NCBI RefSeq assembly: GCF_001187845.1
Contig: NZ_CP012160.1
Location: 3,098,501-3,162,500 of the forward strand
Length of the DNA: 64,000 nucleotides
Source of the DNA: Octadecabacter temperatus
GTDB taxonomy: Bacteria > Pseudomonadota > Alphaproteobacteria > Rhodobacterales > Rhodobacteraceae
Direction of reading: 5' to 3'
A model generated the notes under the pieces. The model did no database searches. It saw nothing but the letters and a program-made list of their open reading frames with translations, and was not told the DNA's origin. Positions 26,211-35,932 of this stretch are shown in pieces (position 1 is the first letter of the stretch; each line of letters begins with the position of its first letter). The position numbers and the translations under genes were made by a program.

Positions 26211-26334
26211 TGGGAACACCCCTGCGCGCCAACAAAAGCGAAATGTTCCACACGGTAAACAACGCGTGAGCACACGGTCCGGTGAATTGCGCGTAACGGT
26301 TCTGGACGCGATGGTTGTGAAAAGGAGAATTTTC

Positions 26335-27000
26335 ATGGCGACGGTACAGCGGAAAATAAAGACAATCGCACTTGGCGCGACAATTGCAGTGGCGACTTTG
26401 ATGCAAGCAGGCAAAGTTGAAGCGCGCGACATGCAGACGATTACCGTAGCTGGTGGTTGTTTTTGGTGTGTGGAAAGTGATTTCGAGAAAGTACGCGGCG
26501 TGAGTGAGGTAACGTCCGGCTACACAGGTGGCACGACTGCGAACCCGACCTATCGTCAGGTTACAGGTGGCGGAACAGGCCATTACGAAGCTGTTGAAAT
26601 TCGTTTTGATGCTGACCAGGTTTCGGAACGTCAGATTTATGATCTGTTCTTCCGATCTGTCGATCCAACCGATGCGGGAGGACAATTTTGCGACCGTGGG
26701 GATAGTTACCGTACGGCCATTTTCGTCTCTAACACTGGGCAACAGCAGGCAGCTCAAGCAGCTTTGGCGGCAGCACAATCAGAACTAGGGCGACAAATTG
26801 TAACGCCAATTCTCGCAGCATCTACGTTTTACGATGCAGAAGAATATCATCAGGATTACTACAAGGGCCAAAGCCGCGTAGTTACGCGCGGAGGTATTAA
26901 GACCGAAGCCGAAGCATATGCATTTTATCGCGAAGCTTGTGGGCGCGATGCCCGTGTTGAGCAGCTTTGGGGCAGTAACGCGCCGTTTATCAACCACTAA
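26335..27000 (+). CDS. msrA: Peptide methionine sulfoxide reductase MsrA, predicted exported
   Basis: Repairs methionine-S-sulfoxide in proteins. The catalytic motif GGCFWCVES is at about residues 38-46; a later Cys (EACGRDAR) can resolve the disulfide. The 221-residue protein begins MATVQRKIKTIALGATI, and the first 29 or so residues look like a signal peptide ending KVEA, so it is probably periplasmic rather than cytosolic. The start at 26335 has AAAGGAG upstream; the in-frame start at 26266 has none. Its 3' end overlaps the convergent PfkB gene by 11 bases. Confidence 0.93.
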   Translation: MATVQRKIKTIALGATIAVATLMQAGKVEARDMQTITVAGGCFWCVESDFEKVRGVSEVTSGYTGGTTANPTYRQVTGGGTGHYEAVEIRFDADQVSERQIYDLFFRSVDPTDAGGQFCDRGDSYRTAIFVSNTGQQQAAQAALAAAQSELGRQIVTPILAASTFYDAEEYHQDYYKGQSRVVTRGGIKTEAEAYAFYREACGRDARVEQLWGSNAPFINH

Positions 27001-27856
27001 ACGCGCGAACGTCCGCGAGTGATGGAATGACATCGGCGGTACCGTGACGCGTAACCATGATCGCGGCTGCTTTGGCAGCGGTTTGCATCGCCTGCAGTAT
27101 GGGCTGGCCGCGATCTAGCCCAGCGATCACGTAACCGGTGAACGTGTCGCCCGCACCTGTCGTATCAACGGGCGTAACTTTATGAGACGGAACATGGGTC
27201 TCACCCCGAGCCCCGAACCATGTTGCGCCCTTCGAGCCGAGTGTAACGATAACGTCCTTAACAGGAAGATCTGCAGGACCTTGGCCCGTTGCCGCTTTCA
27301 ATTGCTCTGCTTCGACTTCGTTCAAGATCAGAAAATCAAGGTAACGGAGCATCTGTGATGTTACGTCTGCATCGAAAGGCGCAGCTGCGTATGCCACGTT
27401 GAGGCCCGTTTCTTTAGCAAACTTCGCGCCCTCAATTTGCAAGTTCACTTCGTTCTGCGTGAAGAACCAGTCACCTGTTTTAGCATTTGTTAGAGACTGA
27501 AGTAGAGTCTTTTCAGGGATCGCGCGATTGGCGCCAGGATAGACGACAATGCCGTTTTCACCGTCCTCGGCAACGAATATCATCGCATGTGCCGTTTCTG
27601 TTTCAACTGTCGAGATGGTCCGTGTGTCTACACCGTATTCGGTAAGCCGGTCGATCGCCCAGCGCCCATCCCCACCAACCGCACCGATGTGGCAGACATG
27701 CGATCCGGCTCGTGCGGCGGCAACTGACATATTCGCGCCCTTGCCTCCTAAGAAAAAATCTCGCGAAGACGCATCAAGCGTTTCCCCTGGCGCAGGGATA
27801 TGCGGGACCGAATAAACAAAGTCTGCGTTGATACCCCCTAGGTTCCAGATCGTCAT
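26990..27856 (-). CDS. rbsK: PfkB family sugar kinase (ribokinase-like)
   Basis: A 288-residue carbohydrate kinase. Signatures: GGKGANMSVAAARAG (about 37-51) at the N-terminus and the catalytic DTTGAGDTFTGY near residue 235, where the Asp acts as base. A ribokinase is the closest match, but no ribose transport or use genes are nearby, so the substrate is inferred. It lies three bases after the maeB stop on the same strand, which suggests cotranscription. Confidence 0.88.
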   Translation of the reverse strand: MTIWNLGGINADFVYSVPHIPAPGETLDASSRDFFLGGKGANMSVAAARAGSHVCHIGAVGGDGRWAIDRLTEYGVDTRTISTVETETAHAMIFVAEDGENGIVVYPGANRAIPEKTLLQSLTNAKTGDWFFTQNEVNLQIEGAKFAKETGLNVAYAAAPFDADVTSQMLRYLDFLILNEVEAEQLKAATGQGPADLPVKDVIVTLGSKGATWFGARGETHVPSHKVTPVDTTGAGDTFTGYVIAGLDRGQPILQAMQTAAKAAAIMVTRHGTADVIPSLADVRAFSG

Positions 27857-27859
27857 CGG

Positions 27860-30115
27860 CTACTTCGATGTACTTGAGGCAAGGACTGCCATGTTCAGAA
27901 TGTCATTGACGGTAGCCCCGGTTGAGCAAATCTGGATCGGCTTATCAATGCCCGCGAGGATCGGACCGATCACCGTTGCACCCGCCATTTCCTGCATCAA
28001 CTTTACGGAAATGGATGCAGAGTGGCGCGCTGGAACTACGAGAATATTTGCAGGCCCGGTTAAGCGTGAGAATGGATAAGCCTCTTGTGCTTTGGTGTTC
28101 AAAGCGACGTCGACTGTCATCTCACCCTCGTATTCGAAATCCACGCCGCGTTTATCTAGAACCGCAGGAGCCATGTGCATCTTTTCCGCACGCTCGGAGA
28201 CCGGATAACCGAATGTCGAGAATGAGATAAACGCAACTCGGGGTTCCAATCCAAGACGACGTGCAACGTAGGCGCCCTGTTCTGCGATGTCTGCCAGATC
28301 ATTTTCGTCAGGCCATTCGTGCACCAATGTATCGGCGATGAGAACGATGCGGCCCTTGCTAAGTACCGCGGTGACACCTGCGACGCCATCATGGGGGCTC
28401 GCATCGAATACATGGTTGATTTGTTCAAGAACATGCGCCGACTTTCTGGTCGCGCCAGTCACCATGCCGTCGGCATGACCGTGGGCCAGCATGAGCGCCG
28501 CAAACACGTGGCGATCGCGCGAGGCCATGCGGTGAATATCACTCCGGTCATGGCCTTTGCGTTGGAGGCGTTCGTATAAAAATTCTTTATAGTTCTCGAG
28601 GTGCGATGTGTTGGCCGCGTTCACAACACGCAATTCACGCACCGCATCGCCAAGACCAGCGGCGGTGAGTTTTGCCTTCACATCATCCTCACGCCCGACC
28701 ACGAGCGCACGCCCAAAGCCGGAGCGCTGATACTGCACAGCGGCACGCAAGATTCGCGGGTCATCCCCTTCGGCAAAGACGATTGTATGTTGGTTGGCCC
28801 GCGCGCGCGCGTTGATCCCGCGAAGGATTGAGGCCGTTGGATCCATGCGTGTTTTTAGGGATTCTTCGTAACCTTCAACATCAACAATCGGACGACGGGC
28901 AACGCCTGTGTCCATACCCGCACGCGCAACAGCCGGTGGGATGACATGGATAAGACGTGGGTCGAACGGTGTCGGAATAATGTAGTCACGACCAAACGTA
29001 AGCTTGCGACCATAGGCAACGGCGACCTCATCGGGTACGTCTTCACGGGCAAGCTGGGCAAGGGCACGCGCACAAGCGATTTTCATTTCGTCATTGATGG
29101 CACGCGCATGAATGTCGAGTGCTCCACGGAACAAATAGGGGAACCCAAGGACGTTGTTCACTTGGTTTGGATAGTCACTACGACCCGTTGCAACGATAGC
29201 ATCAACACGAACAGCGTGCGCTTCTTCCGGCGTGATTTCTGGATCAGGGTTTGCCATCGCGAAGATCACAGGATTATCTGCCATGTCCTCAACCATTTCT
29301 GGAGTAACGGCACCTTTTGCTGAAACACCTAGAAAGACATCAGCGCCTTTCATTGCGTCTTCGAGGGTACGAAGATCAGTCTTAATTGCATGTGCTGATT
29401 TCCACTGGTTCATCCCATCGGTACGACCTTGGTAGATCACACCTTTAGTATCACACACGACACAATGTTCGTGCTTGGCACCCATGGATTTCAGCAGCTC
29501 AATACAAGCGATCCCTGCGGCCCCTGCCCCATTCAGAACGATTTTCACGTCTTCGATTTTTTTACCGGAAATGTGCAGAGCGTTAATCAAACCCGCAGCA
29601 CAGATAACGGCTGTGCCGTGCTGGTCATCATGAAAGACTGGTATGTCCATTTCTTCCTTGAGGCGCTGTTCGATGATGAAACATTCGGGCGCTTTGATGT
29701 CCTCAAGATTGATGCCACCAAAGGTCGGACCCATCAGTTTAACGGCCGCGCAGAACGCGTCTGGGTCTTCGGTATCAAGTTCAATGTCGATCGAGTTCAC
29801 GTCAGCAAAACGTTTGAACAGAACCGCCTTACCTTCCATCACCGGCTTGGAACCCAATGCTCCCAGATTGCCAAGGCCAAGGACCGCTGTACCGTTTGAA
29901 ATTACAGCGACGAGGTTACCCTTGTTGGTGTAATCATAGGCAAGCTCTGGGTTCTCTGCGATTTCTTCGCACGGCACCGCAACACCAGGAGAATAAGCAA
30001 GAGACAGGTCGCGCTGCGTTGTCATCGGCACCGTCGCTTGAATTTCCCACTTCCCCGGAGTCGGGTCTAAGTGGAATGCCAATGCGTCTTCGCGTGTGAT
30101 CCGATTGTCTGCCAT
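27860..30115 (-). CDS. maeB: NADP-dependent malic enzyme with C-terminal phosphotransacetylase-like domain
   Basis: Oxidatively decarboxylates malate to pyruvate and NADPH. The 751-residue protein is the large MaeB form: malic enzyme domain (about 1-430) with SLAYSPGVAVPCEEI, HDDQHGTAVI and GAGAAGIACIELL, then a phosphate acetyl/butyryl transferase-like domain (about 440-751), usually considered non-catalytic. The ATG at 30115 has GGGAGAG upstream; the frame back to 30163 has no ribosome binding site. Divergent from mutS. Confidence 0.96.
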   Translation of the reverse strand: MADNRITREDALAFHLDPTPGKWEIQATVPMTTQRDLSLAYSPGVAVPCEEIAENPELAYDYTNKGNLVAVISNGTAVLGLGNLGALGSKPVMEGKAVLFKRFADVNSIDIELDTEDPDAFCAAVKLMGPTFGGINLEDIKAPECFIIEQRLKEEMDIPVFHDDQHGTAVICAAGLINALHISGKKIEDVKIVLNGAGAAGIACIELLKSMGAKHEHCVVCDTKGVIYQGRTDGMNQWKSAHAIKTDLRTLEDAMKGADVFLGVSAKGAVTPEMVEDMADNPVIFAMANPDPEITPEEAHAVRVDAIVATGRSDYPNQVNNVLGFPYLFRGALDIHARAINDEMKIACARALAQLAREDVPDEVAVAYGRKLTFGRDYIIPTPFDPRLIHVIPPAVARAGMDTGVARRPIVDVEGYEESLKTRMDPTASILRGINARARANQHTIVFAEGDDPRILRAAVQYQRSGFGRALVVGREDDVKAKLTAAGLGDAVRELRVVNAANTSHLENYKEFLYERLQRKGHDRSDIHRMASRDRHVFAALMLAHGHADGMVTGATRKSAHVLEQINHVFDASPHDGVAGVTAVLSKGRIVLIADTLVHEWPDENDLADIAEQGAYVARRLGLEPRVAFISFSTFGYPVSERAEKMHMAPAVLDKRGVDFEYEGEMTVDVALNTKAQEAYPFSRLTGPANILVVPARHSASISVKLMQEMAGATVIGPILAGIDKPIQICSTGATVNDILNMAVLASSTSK

Positions 30116-30157
30116 GTTTCTCTCCCTTAAGTCAGGTCTTGATAAGGGTGGGGCATT

Positions 30158-30172
30158 GACCAAGCAATGGTC
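30158..30172. repeat. Short inverted repeat between maeB and mutS
   Basis: GACCA-AGCAA-TGGTC, a perfect 5-bp inverted repeat, lies in the 122-base gap between the divergent maeB and mutS starts, 43 bases before the maeB ATG. It could be an operator or a weak hairpin. No regulator is identified. Confidence 0.3.
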
Positions 30173-30237
30173 CGTTTTAGCACTTTCGTCGCTAACATTG
30201 GACCAGTAAGTTGCACAAAGCAGATCCGGGGGGATTT

Positions 30238-32862
30238 ATGAGCGGCACAGTCACGCCAATGATGGCGCAGTTTCTAGAAATCAAGGCGGACCATCCGGAC
30301 GCATTGCTGTTTTATCGGATGGGCGATTTCTATGAGCTGTTCTTTGACGACGCTGTTGTGGCAGCCGGTGCGTTGGATATCACGCTAACCAAACGCGGCA
30401 AACACCTCGGTGAGGACATCGCCATGTGTGGCGTTCCGCATCACGCGGCTGAGGGGTATTTTCTGACACTTATTCGCAAGGGGCATCGTGTTGCAGTTTG
30501 CGAACAGTTGGAAAGCCCAGCAGAGGCGAAAAAGCGTGGGTATAAGGCAGTCGTGAAACGGGGAGTTACGCGTGTTGTGACGCCTGGAACGCTGACCGAG
30601 GATTCACTTCTTGATGCGCGGCGTCACAATTTTCTTGCGGCTTATGCAAATGTGCGTGGGGCAGGGGCGTTGGCGTGGGTCGATATTTCAACCGGGGCGT
30701 TTTCAGTATTGATGTGCGACGAAGCTAAGCTCGGGCCTGAATTGGCGCGGTTGAGCCCGAAGGAAGTTCTGATTTCGGAAGCTAGCGAGGGTGATTTCAC
30801 AACAATTATCGCAGACGCAGGTGCTGCGGTGACTGTTTTGGGTAATGCAGCGTTTGACAGCACAAATGGAGAAAAGCGCCTGAATAGTCTCTATTCGGTC
30901 AAGTCCTTGGAAGGCTTTGGCACCTTTGAACGCGCAGAAGTTGCGGCAATGGCCGCGGTGGTTGAGTACCTCGATATTACGCAAAAGGGAAAGCTGCCGC
31001 TGCTTCGTCCGCCCATGCGTGAAAAACGTGAAGCGGCGATGCAGATCGATGCGTCTACGCGTAAATCGTTGGAATTGACGCACGGTATGAACGGTGGTCG
31101 CGCTGGATCGCTTTTGTCTGTGATTGATAAAACGCAGACTGCGGGTGGGGCGCGCCTTTTGGAACGACGATTGTCTTCGCCCTCTCGCGATCTGTCTGAA
31201 ATCAATGCGCGGCAAGATGCTGTCGCGTTCTGCTTGGAAAAGGGCGACGTTGCTGCGCTGCTTGAGGACAAGTTGCGTGAGGTTCCTGATTTGGACCGTG
31301 CATTATCGCGACTTTCACTTGAACGTGGTGGCCCGCGTGACATGACTGCAATCAGAAGTGCAATCTCACAGGCTAGATTGATCGCTGATGCGCTGCCAAT
31401 GGACATGCCTGAGGCTTTGGCAAAGGCAGCGCAAGACCTGATAGGACAAGAACCGCTTTTAGAACTGCTGGATGACGCATTGATTGCCGAGCCACCATTG
31501 CTGTCCCGTGACGGTGGTTTCATTGCGACTGGATACGATGCTGAATTGGATGAGTTCCGTGCGCTGCGGGATGAAGGCCGTTCGGTTATTGCGGCCTTGC
31601 AAAGCCGTTACGCTGAGCAAACTGAAATTTCCGGCCTGAAAGTTAAACACAACAACGTGCTTGGCTATTTTGTTGAAGTCACAGCGACCCATTCTGCCAA
31701 GATGCTTGCCGCGCCTTTGTCTGAGACATTCATTCATCGCCAAACGACTGCGAACCAAGTTCGATTTACAACTGTTGAGCTTTCTGAGCTGGAGACGCGC
31801 ATTTTGAACGCTGGCGGGCGGTGCTTAGAAATCGAAAAGCGTCACTATTCGCGCCTAAGTGCGTCAATTATTGACCAAGCGCCGAACTTGTTTGTCTTGG
31901 CGCGCGCGCTCTCGGAATTTGATCTTAACGCTGCTTTGGCGCGATTGGCACGGGAGGAAGGGTGGACACGACCAAGCATGACGTCGGAGCGCGAGTTTCT
32001 AATCACAGGTGGTCGCCACCCTGTTGTTGAAGCCGCGCTAAAACCGTCTGGAACGCAATTTGTCGCGAATGATTGTAATCTGAGCGAAGAATCCATTTGG
32101 CTTCTGACGGGGCCGAACATGGCAGGTAAGTCGACCTACCTAAGGCAAAACGCATTGGTTGCGGTACTTGCACAGATAGGAGCGTTTGTTCCGGCGAAAA
32201 GCGCGACGATTGGCGTCGTAAGCCAAATTTTCAGCCGCGTTGGGGCGTCTGATGATCTGAGTAAGGGACAATCCACGTTTATGGTGGAGATGGTGGAGAC
32301 CGCTGCAATCCTGAACCAAGCGGATGACCGTGCATTGGTTATTCTGGATGAAATCGGTCGCGGGACTGCGACCTATGATGGCTTGTCGATTGCTTGGGCA
32401 ACTTTGGAACATTTACACGACGTTAATCGGTGCCGCGCTTTGTTTGCGACCCATTATCACGAGATGACAAGTCTATCAGACAAGTTGGACACTGTGGCGA
32501 ATGCGACCGTGACCGTCAAAGAATGGGACGGGGACGTGATTTTCCTCCACGAAGTGAAACGTGGAACAGCGGATCGTTCGTATGGTGTTCAGGTCGCGCG
32601 CCTTGCTGGGCTTCCAGCGAAGGTCGTCGCGCGGGCAAAGGTTGTTCTTGAAGCCTTGGAGAAGGGTGAGCGCGAGGGAAAGCAGAAGGCCGTGATCGAC
32701 GATCTACCGCTGTTCAACGCAACACCTGCACCCGCGCCACAAAAAACCGCGCCGTCCGAAGTGGAGGCGCGGTTAAAGGATATTCTGCCCGATGATCTGT
32801 CGCCAAAAGAGGCGCTTGATCTGATCTATGAGCTGCGTGGTTTGGTTAAGACTTCGGAGTAG
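30238..32862 (+). CDS. mutS: DNA mismatch repair protein MutS
   Basis: Recognises base mismatches and small loops and starts repair with MutL. The 874-residue protein has the mismatch-binding FYRMGDFYELFFDDA motif (the Phe-x-Glu element, about residue 29-43), the Walker A GPNMAGKSTYLRQNA (about 630), Walker B LVILDEIGRGTATYDG and a C-terminal helix-turn-helix region. The ATG at 30238 has GGGGGGAT upstream; the in-frame start at 30211 is rejected. Its 3' end overlaps grpE by 17 bases. Confidence 0.98.
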   Translation: MSGTVTPMMAQFLEIKADHPDALLFYRMGDFYELFFDDAVVAAGALDITLTKRGKHLGEDIAMCGVPHHAAEGYFLTLIRKGHRVAVCEQLESPAEAKKRGYKAVVKRGVTRVVTPGTLTEDSLLDARRHNFLAAYANVRGAGALAWVDISTGAFSVLMCDEAKLGPELARLSPKEVLISEASEGDFTTIIADAGAAVTVLGNAAFDSTNGEKRLNSLYSVKSLEGFGTFERAEVAAMAAVVEYLDITQKGKLPLLRPPMREKREAAMQIDASTRKSLELTHGMNGGRAGSLLSVIDKTQTAGGARLLERRLSSPSRDLSEINARQDAVAFCLEKGDVAALLEDKLREVPDLDRALSRLSLERGGPRDMTAIRSAISQARLIADALPMDMPEALAKAAQDLIGQEPLLELLDDALIAEPPLLSRDGGFIATGYDAELDEFRALRDEGRSVIAALQSRYAEQTEISGLKVKHNNVLGYFVEVTATHSAKMLAAPLSETFIHRQTTANQVRFTTVELSELETRILNAGGRCLEIEKRHYSRLSASIIDQAPNLFVLARALSEFDLNAALARLAREEGWTRPSMTSEREFLITGGRHPVVEAALKPSGTQFVANDCNLSEESIWLLTGPNMAGKSTYLRQNALVAVLAQIGAFVPAKSATIGVVSQIFSRVGASDDLSKGQSTFMVEMVETAAILNQADDRALVILDEIGRGTATYDGLSIAWATLEHLHDVNRCRALFATHYHEMTSLSDKLDTVANATVTVKEWDGDVIFLHEVKRGTADRSYGVQVARLAGLPAKVVARAKVVLEALEKGEREGKQKAVIDDLPLFNATPAPAPQKTAPSEVEARLKDILPDDLSPKEALDLIYELRGLVKTSE

Positions 32863-33418
32863 AAGAAACGCCAACCTGAGCAGGGCGCAAAAGGCGATCA
32901 TGCAGCATGAAGCCAGTCGATGCGACCTGGATAATATCGCCAGCTTGCGTGCCGGGCAGGGGTGCTTCGAACATTGCCTCATGGATATGTGCATCGAATT
33001 TTTCGCCAACTTCCGCGACGATTGGGTCGATACCGTGCTTTTTGAACACGCCAATCAACGCGCGCATTGTGAGTTCAACACCTTCCAGAAGTGCTTTGTC
33101 GCCCTCTTTGCCGTCTTCTTTGGCCATTTGAAGTGCACGTTCCAAGTTGTCGTAAACCGGAAGCAGATCACGCGCCAAGCGCGAGCCGCCATAGTTCTCA
33201 GCTTCGCGCCGATCACGATCCGAGCGCTTACGGGAGTTTTCAACATCGGCAAGGGCGCGCATGTAGGCGTCTTTGAGTTCTGAAATCTCTGACTTCAGGG
33301 CGACGATGTTGTCGTCTTCCTCAGCCATTTCATCCAATGTCATTTCGTCTTCAGGGCCACCAAGCGGGTCCGCCATGATGTCGTCGAGGAATTGGTTTTC
33401 GTTGTCGTTCTCAGCCAT
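32846..33418 (-). CDS. grpE: Nucleotide exchange factor GrpE
   Basis: GrpE releases ADP from DnaK. The 190-residue protein has an acidic N-terminus rich in Glu/Asp, a long coiled-coil region (LKSEISELKDAYMRALADVENSRKR) and the C-terminal beta domain with AEVGEKFDAHIHEAMFEAP and GDIIQVASTGFMLHDRLLRPAQVGVS blocks. It lies 22 bases after hrcA and shares its transcript, a common heat-shock arrangement. dnaK-dnaJ are not in the window. Confidence 0.96.
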   Translation of the reverse strand: MAENDNENQFLDDIMADPLGGPEDEMTLDEMAEEDDNIVALKSEISELKDAYMRALADVENSRKRSDRDRREAENYGGSRLARDLLPVYDNLERALQMAKEDGKEGDKALLEGVELTMRALIGVFKKHGIDPIVAEVGEKFDAHIHEAMFEAPLPGTQAGDIIQVASTGFMLHDRLLRPAQVGVSSTPKS

Positions 33419-33440
33419 ATCTTACGTCCCTTATCCGCGA

Positions 33441-34502
33441 TCAGAGATCAGAGATCAGTTTCCCGACCAACTGCGCGGTGTAATCCACGATGGGCACAAT
33501 GCGCCCGTAGTTTAGGCGCGTGGGTCCAATGACCCCGACCGCGCCCACAATCTTACGATCAGCGTTCATATAGGGAGAAACCACCAAAGAGGAACCCGAA
33601 AGTGAGAAAAGTTTATTCTCAGACCCAATGAAAATGCGCACGCCTTCGCCAGTATCCGTCAATTCAAGGAAATCAGCGATGTCACGCTTGCGTTCGAGGT
33701 CGTCAAACAACGTGCGGATGCGGTCGAGGTCTTCGGTATCTTCGTCAGAAATCAGGTTCCCACGACCGCGCACGATCAATCGTTCAGTTGATTCGCCTTT
33801 GTTTTCCCACATAGCGGCACCTGAATCGATGAGCTCACGCGCAAGCACATCGATTTCCTGACGCCGTGCGTTCACTTCGCGGGTAATTGCAGCGCCAAGC
33901 TCTGAAAGTGAACGGCCCTCTGCCACGGCGTTAATAAAATTTGTAGCTTCGCGCATCGAGGAGGGGGTTTGGCCAGGTGGCGGCGTAAACACGCGGTTTT
34001 CAACATGTCCATCAGCGAACACCAAAACAACAAGAGCGCGATCAGCTGCAAGGCTTACAAACTCGACATGTTTGATAGGCGCTTCTTCGTGTTTTGGCGT
34101 AAGAACGAGGCTCGCGCCATGCGTAACACCTGACAGAGCAGACCCAACCCGGTCGAGAAGGGTGCCGACATCATCATCGTTGTCACCCATCGTTTGATCA
34201 ATCTTGGCACGATCCGTGCCATTCAGATCGCCGACTTCGAGGATGCCATCGACAAACATCCGCAGACCTTGCTGCGTTGGAATCCGGCCAGCACTGATGT
34301 GCGGGCTTCCGATAAGGCCCAGATCCTCTAAGCCGGCCATAACGTTTCGAATTGTCGCAGCGCTTACTTGTTCGGTTAAGTTGCGCGTTAGCGTTCGTGA
34401 ACCGACGGGCGAACCCGTTTCCAGATATCCCTCTACGACACGACGAAACACCTCACGCGAGCGAGCATTCATTTCATCAAGTTTTGGAGTTTGATCAGTC
34501 AT
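33441..34502 (-). CDS. hrcA: Heat-inducible transcription repressor HrcA
   Basis: HrcA represses groESL and other heat-shock genes by binding CIRCE elements. The 353-residue protein has the N-terminal winged helix ([24 protein letters not shown] and [17 protein letters not shown]) and the HrcA dimerisation/IDD regions. It is the first gene of hrcA-grpE and divergent from rph. A sigma-70-like promoter precedes it; no CIRCE repeat was found at this promoter. Confidence 0.96.
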   Translation of the reverse strand: MTDQTPKLDEMNARSREVFRRVVEGYLETGSPVGSRTLTRNLTEQVSAATIRNVMAGLEDLGLIGSPHISAGRIPTQQGLRMFVDGILEVGDLNGTDRAKIDQTMGDNDDDVGTLLDRVGSALSGVTHGASLVLTPKHEEAPIKHVEFVSLAADRALVVLVFADGHVENRVFTPPPGQTPSSMREATNFINAVAEGRSLSELGAAITREVNARRQEIDVLARELIDSGAAMWENKGESTERLIVRGRGNLISDEDTEDLDRIRTLFDDLERKRDIADFLELTDTGEGVRIFIGSENKLFSLSGSSLVVSPYMNADRKIVGAVGVIGPTRLNYGRIVPIVDYTAQLVGKLISDL

Positions 34503-34526
34503 TCATCCATACCGCTAAGCGTCGAC

Positions 34527-34555
34527 AGTTATGAACGAGCCTCGCGAAAGGTCAA
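34527..34555 (-). promoter_or_regulatory. Predicted sigma-70 promoter of hrcA-grpE
   Basis: On the minus strand TTGACC (34555-34550) and ATAACT (34532-34527) are separated by exactly 17 bases. The expected transcript start is about 18 bases before the hrcA ATG. No CIRCE element overlaps it. Confidence 0.5.
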
Positions 34556-34616
34556 TCGGGGTTGGAATTTTGTGAGGGGGCGCGTAACCCTTGGGAAACT
34601 TCTGAAAGGACATGCG

Positions 34617-35324
34617 ATGCGCCCCTCTGGACGACAGATTGATGAAATGCGGACAATTTCGATTGAGACAGGGGTAACCCGTCATGCCGAAGGGTCTTGT
34701 CTGATCAAGTGTGGCGATACGCATGTGCTTTGTACCGCATCTATCGACGAACGCGTTCCACCTTTTCTTAAGAACTCTGGTCTTGGTTGGGTGACTGCAG
34801 AGTACGGAATGCTGCCACGCGCCACAAACACGCGGATGCGCCGTGAAGCGAAGAACGGGCAGAGCGGTCGAACACAAGAAATTCAGCGGTTGATTGGTCG
34901 TTCTTTACGCGCAGGTGTTGACCGCGTCGCACTGGGCGAACGCCAGATTGTAGTCGACTGTGATGTCATTCAGGCGGACGGTGGTACGCGCTGTGCATCC
35001 ATCACGGGTGGATGGGTTGCGTTGAAGTTAGCTGTTCAGAAATTGATGAAGGCCGGCGACGTTGTATCAGACCCACTTCTTGTTCCAGTCGCTGCTGTTT
35101 CGTGTGGTGTTTATGCTGGCCAGTCTGTTCTTGATCTCGACTACCCTGAAGACTCCGAAGCGGGTGTCGATGGAAACTTCGTGCTGACCGGCGACAAGCT
35201 TATTGAAATTCAAATGTCTGCAGAAGGTTCGACGTTCACACGGGATCAGATGAACGCCATGATGGACTTGGCTGACAAGGGCATCGCAGAACTTACTGCC
35301 GCTCAGCTCGCGGCGGTTGGGTAA
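34617..35324 (+). CDS. rph: Ribonuclease PH
   Basis: A phosphorolytic 3'-5' exoribonuclease that trims tRNA precursors. The 235-residue protein begins [12 protein letters not shown], the standard start, and has [17 protein letters not shown] and the conserved [13 protein letters not shown] and [17 protein letters not shown] blocks. The ATG at 34617 has AAAGGA six bases upstream; the frame back to 34491 is antisense to hrcA. Its stop overlaps the rdgB start (TAATG). Confidence 0.97.
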   Translation: MRPSGRQIDEMRTISIETGVTRHAEGSCLIKCGDTHVLCTASIDERVPPFLKNSGLGWVTAEYGMLPRATNTRMRREAKNGQSGRTQEIQRLIGRSLRAGVDRVALGERQIVVDCDVIQADGGTRCASITGGWVALKLAVQKLMKAGDVVSDPLLVPVAAVSCGVYAGQSVLDLDYPEDSEAGVDGNFVLTGDKLIEIQMSAEGSTFTRDQMNAMMDLADKGIAELTAAQLAAVG

Positions 35325-35932
35325 TGAGAAAGTTCGAAGGAACAGAGCTTCTGATCGCGACCCATAATCATGGTAAGCTCGAAGAGATGGCAGATTTACT
35401 GTCTCCATTCGGCGTCGCTGTTTCGTCGAACGCTGACCACGGATTGCCGGAACCAGAAGAAACAGAAACGACATTCGTTGGAAATGCCCGCATTAAAGCG
35501 CACGCCGCTGTAAAGGCTACCGGCTTACCCGCTCTGTCAGATGACAGCGGAATTACGGTTGACGGATTAGACGGCGCGCCTGGTGTTTACACGGCTGATT
35601 GGGCGGAAACTCCGAATGGTCGCGATTTCATTAAGGCAATGACGCGCACGTGGGATGAGTTGGAAACACGCAATGCTCCGGAACCACGTTTGGCGCAGTT
35701 CCGATGTTGTTTGGTTCTTGCTTGGCCCGACGGCCACGATGAAGTTTTTGAAGGCGTTATGGCTGGCCGTTTGGTTTGGCCAATGCGCGGCGACCAAGGG
35801 CATGGTTACGATCCGATTTTCCAACCGGAAGGTTATACTCAGACGTTTGGTGAAATGGATCGTTGGGAAAAGAACAAAATCAGCCACCGTGCAGATGCCT
35901 TTGCAAAATTGATCGATGGTTGTTTTGCCTGA
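35324..35932 (+). CDS. rdgB: Non-canonical purine NTP pyrophosphatase (XTP/dITP diphosphatase)
   Basis: Cleans XTP, dITP and ITP from the nucleotide pool. The 202-residue protein has the Ham1-family signatures IATHNHGKLEEMADLL near the start, SDDSGI (about 67), GAPGVYTADWA and the HGYDPIFQPEGY motif (about 155). It is the second gene of rph-rdgB-hemW, overlapping rph by one base and hemW by 17. Confidence 0.96.
   Translation: MRKFEGTELLIATHNHGKLEEMADLLSPFGVAVSSNADHGLPEPEETETTFVGNARIKAHAAVKATGLPALSDDSGITVDGLDGAPGVYTADWAETPNGRDFIKAMTRTWDELETRNAPEPRLAQFRCCLVLAWPDGHDEVFEGVMAGRLVWPMRGDQGHGYDPIFQPEGYTQTFGEMDRWEKNKISHRADAFAKLIDGCFA

Noticed and set aside
30177..30195. CIRCE-like TTAGCAC...GCTAA before mutS
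   Set aside because: The halves are too close and the right arm is incomplete (CIRCE is TTAGCACTC-N9-GAGTGCTAA), so it is probably chance.
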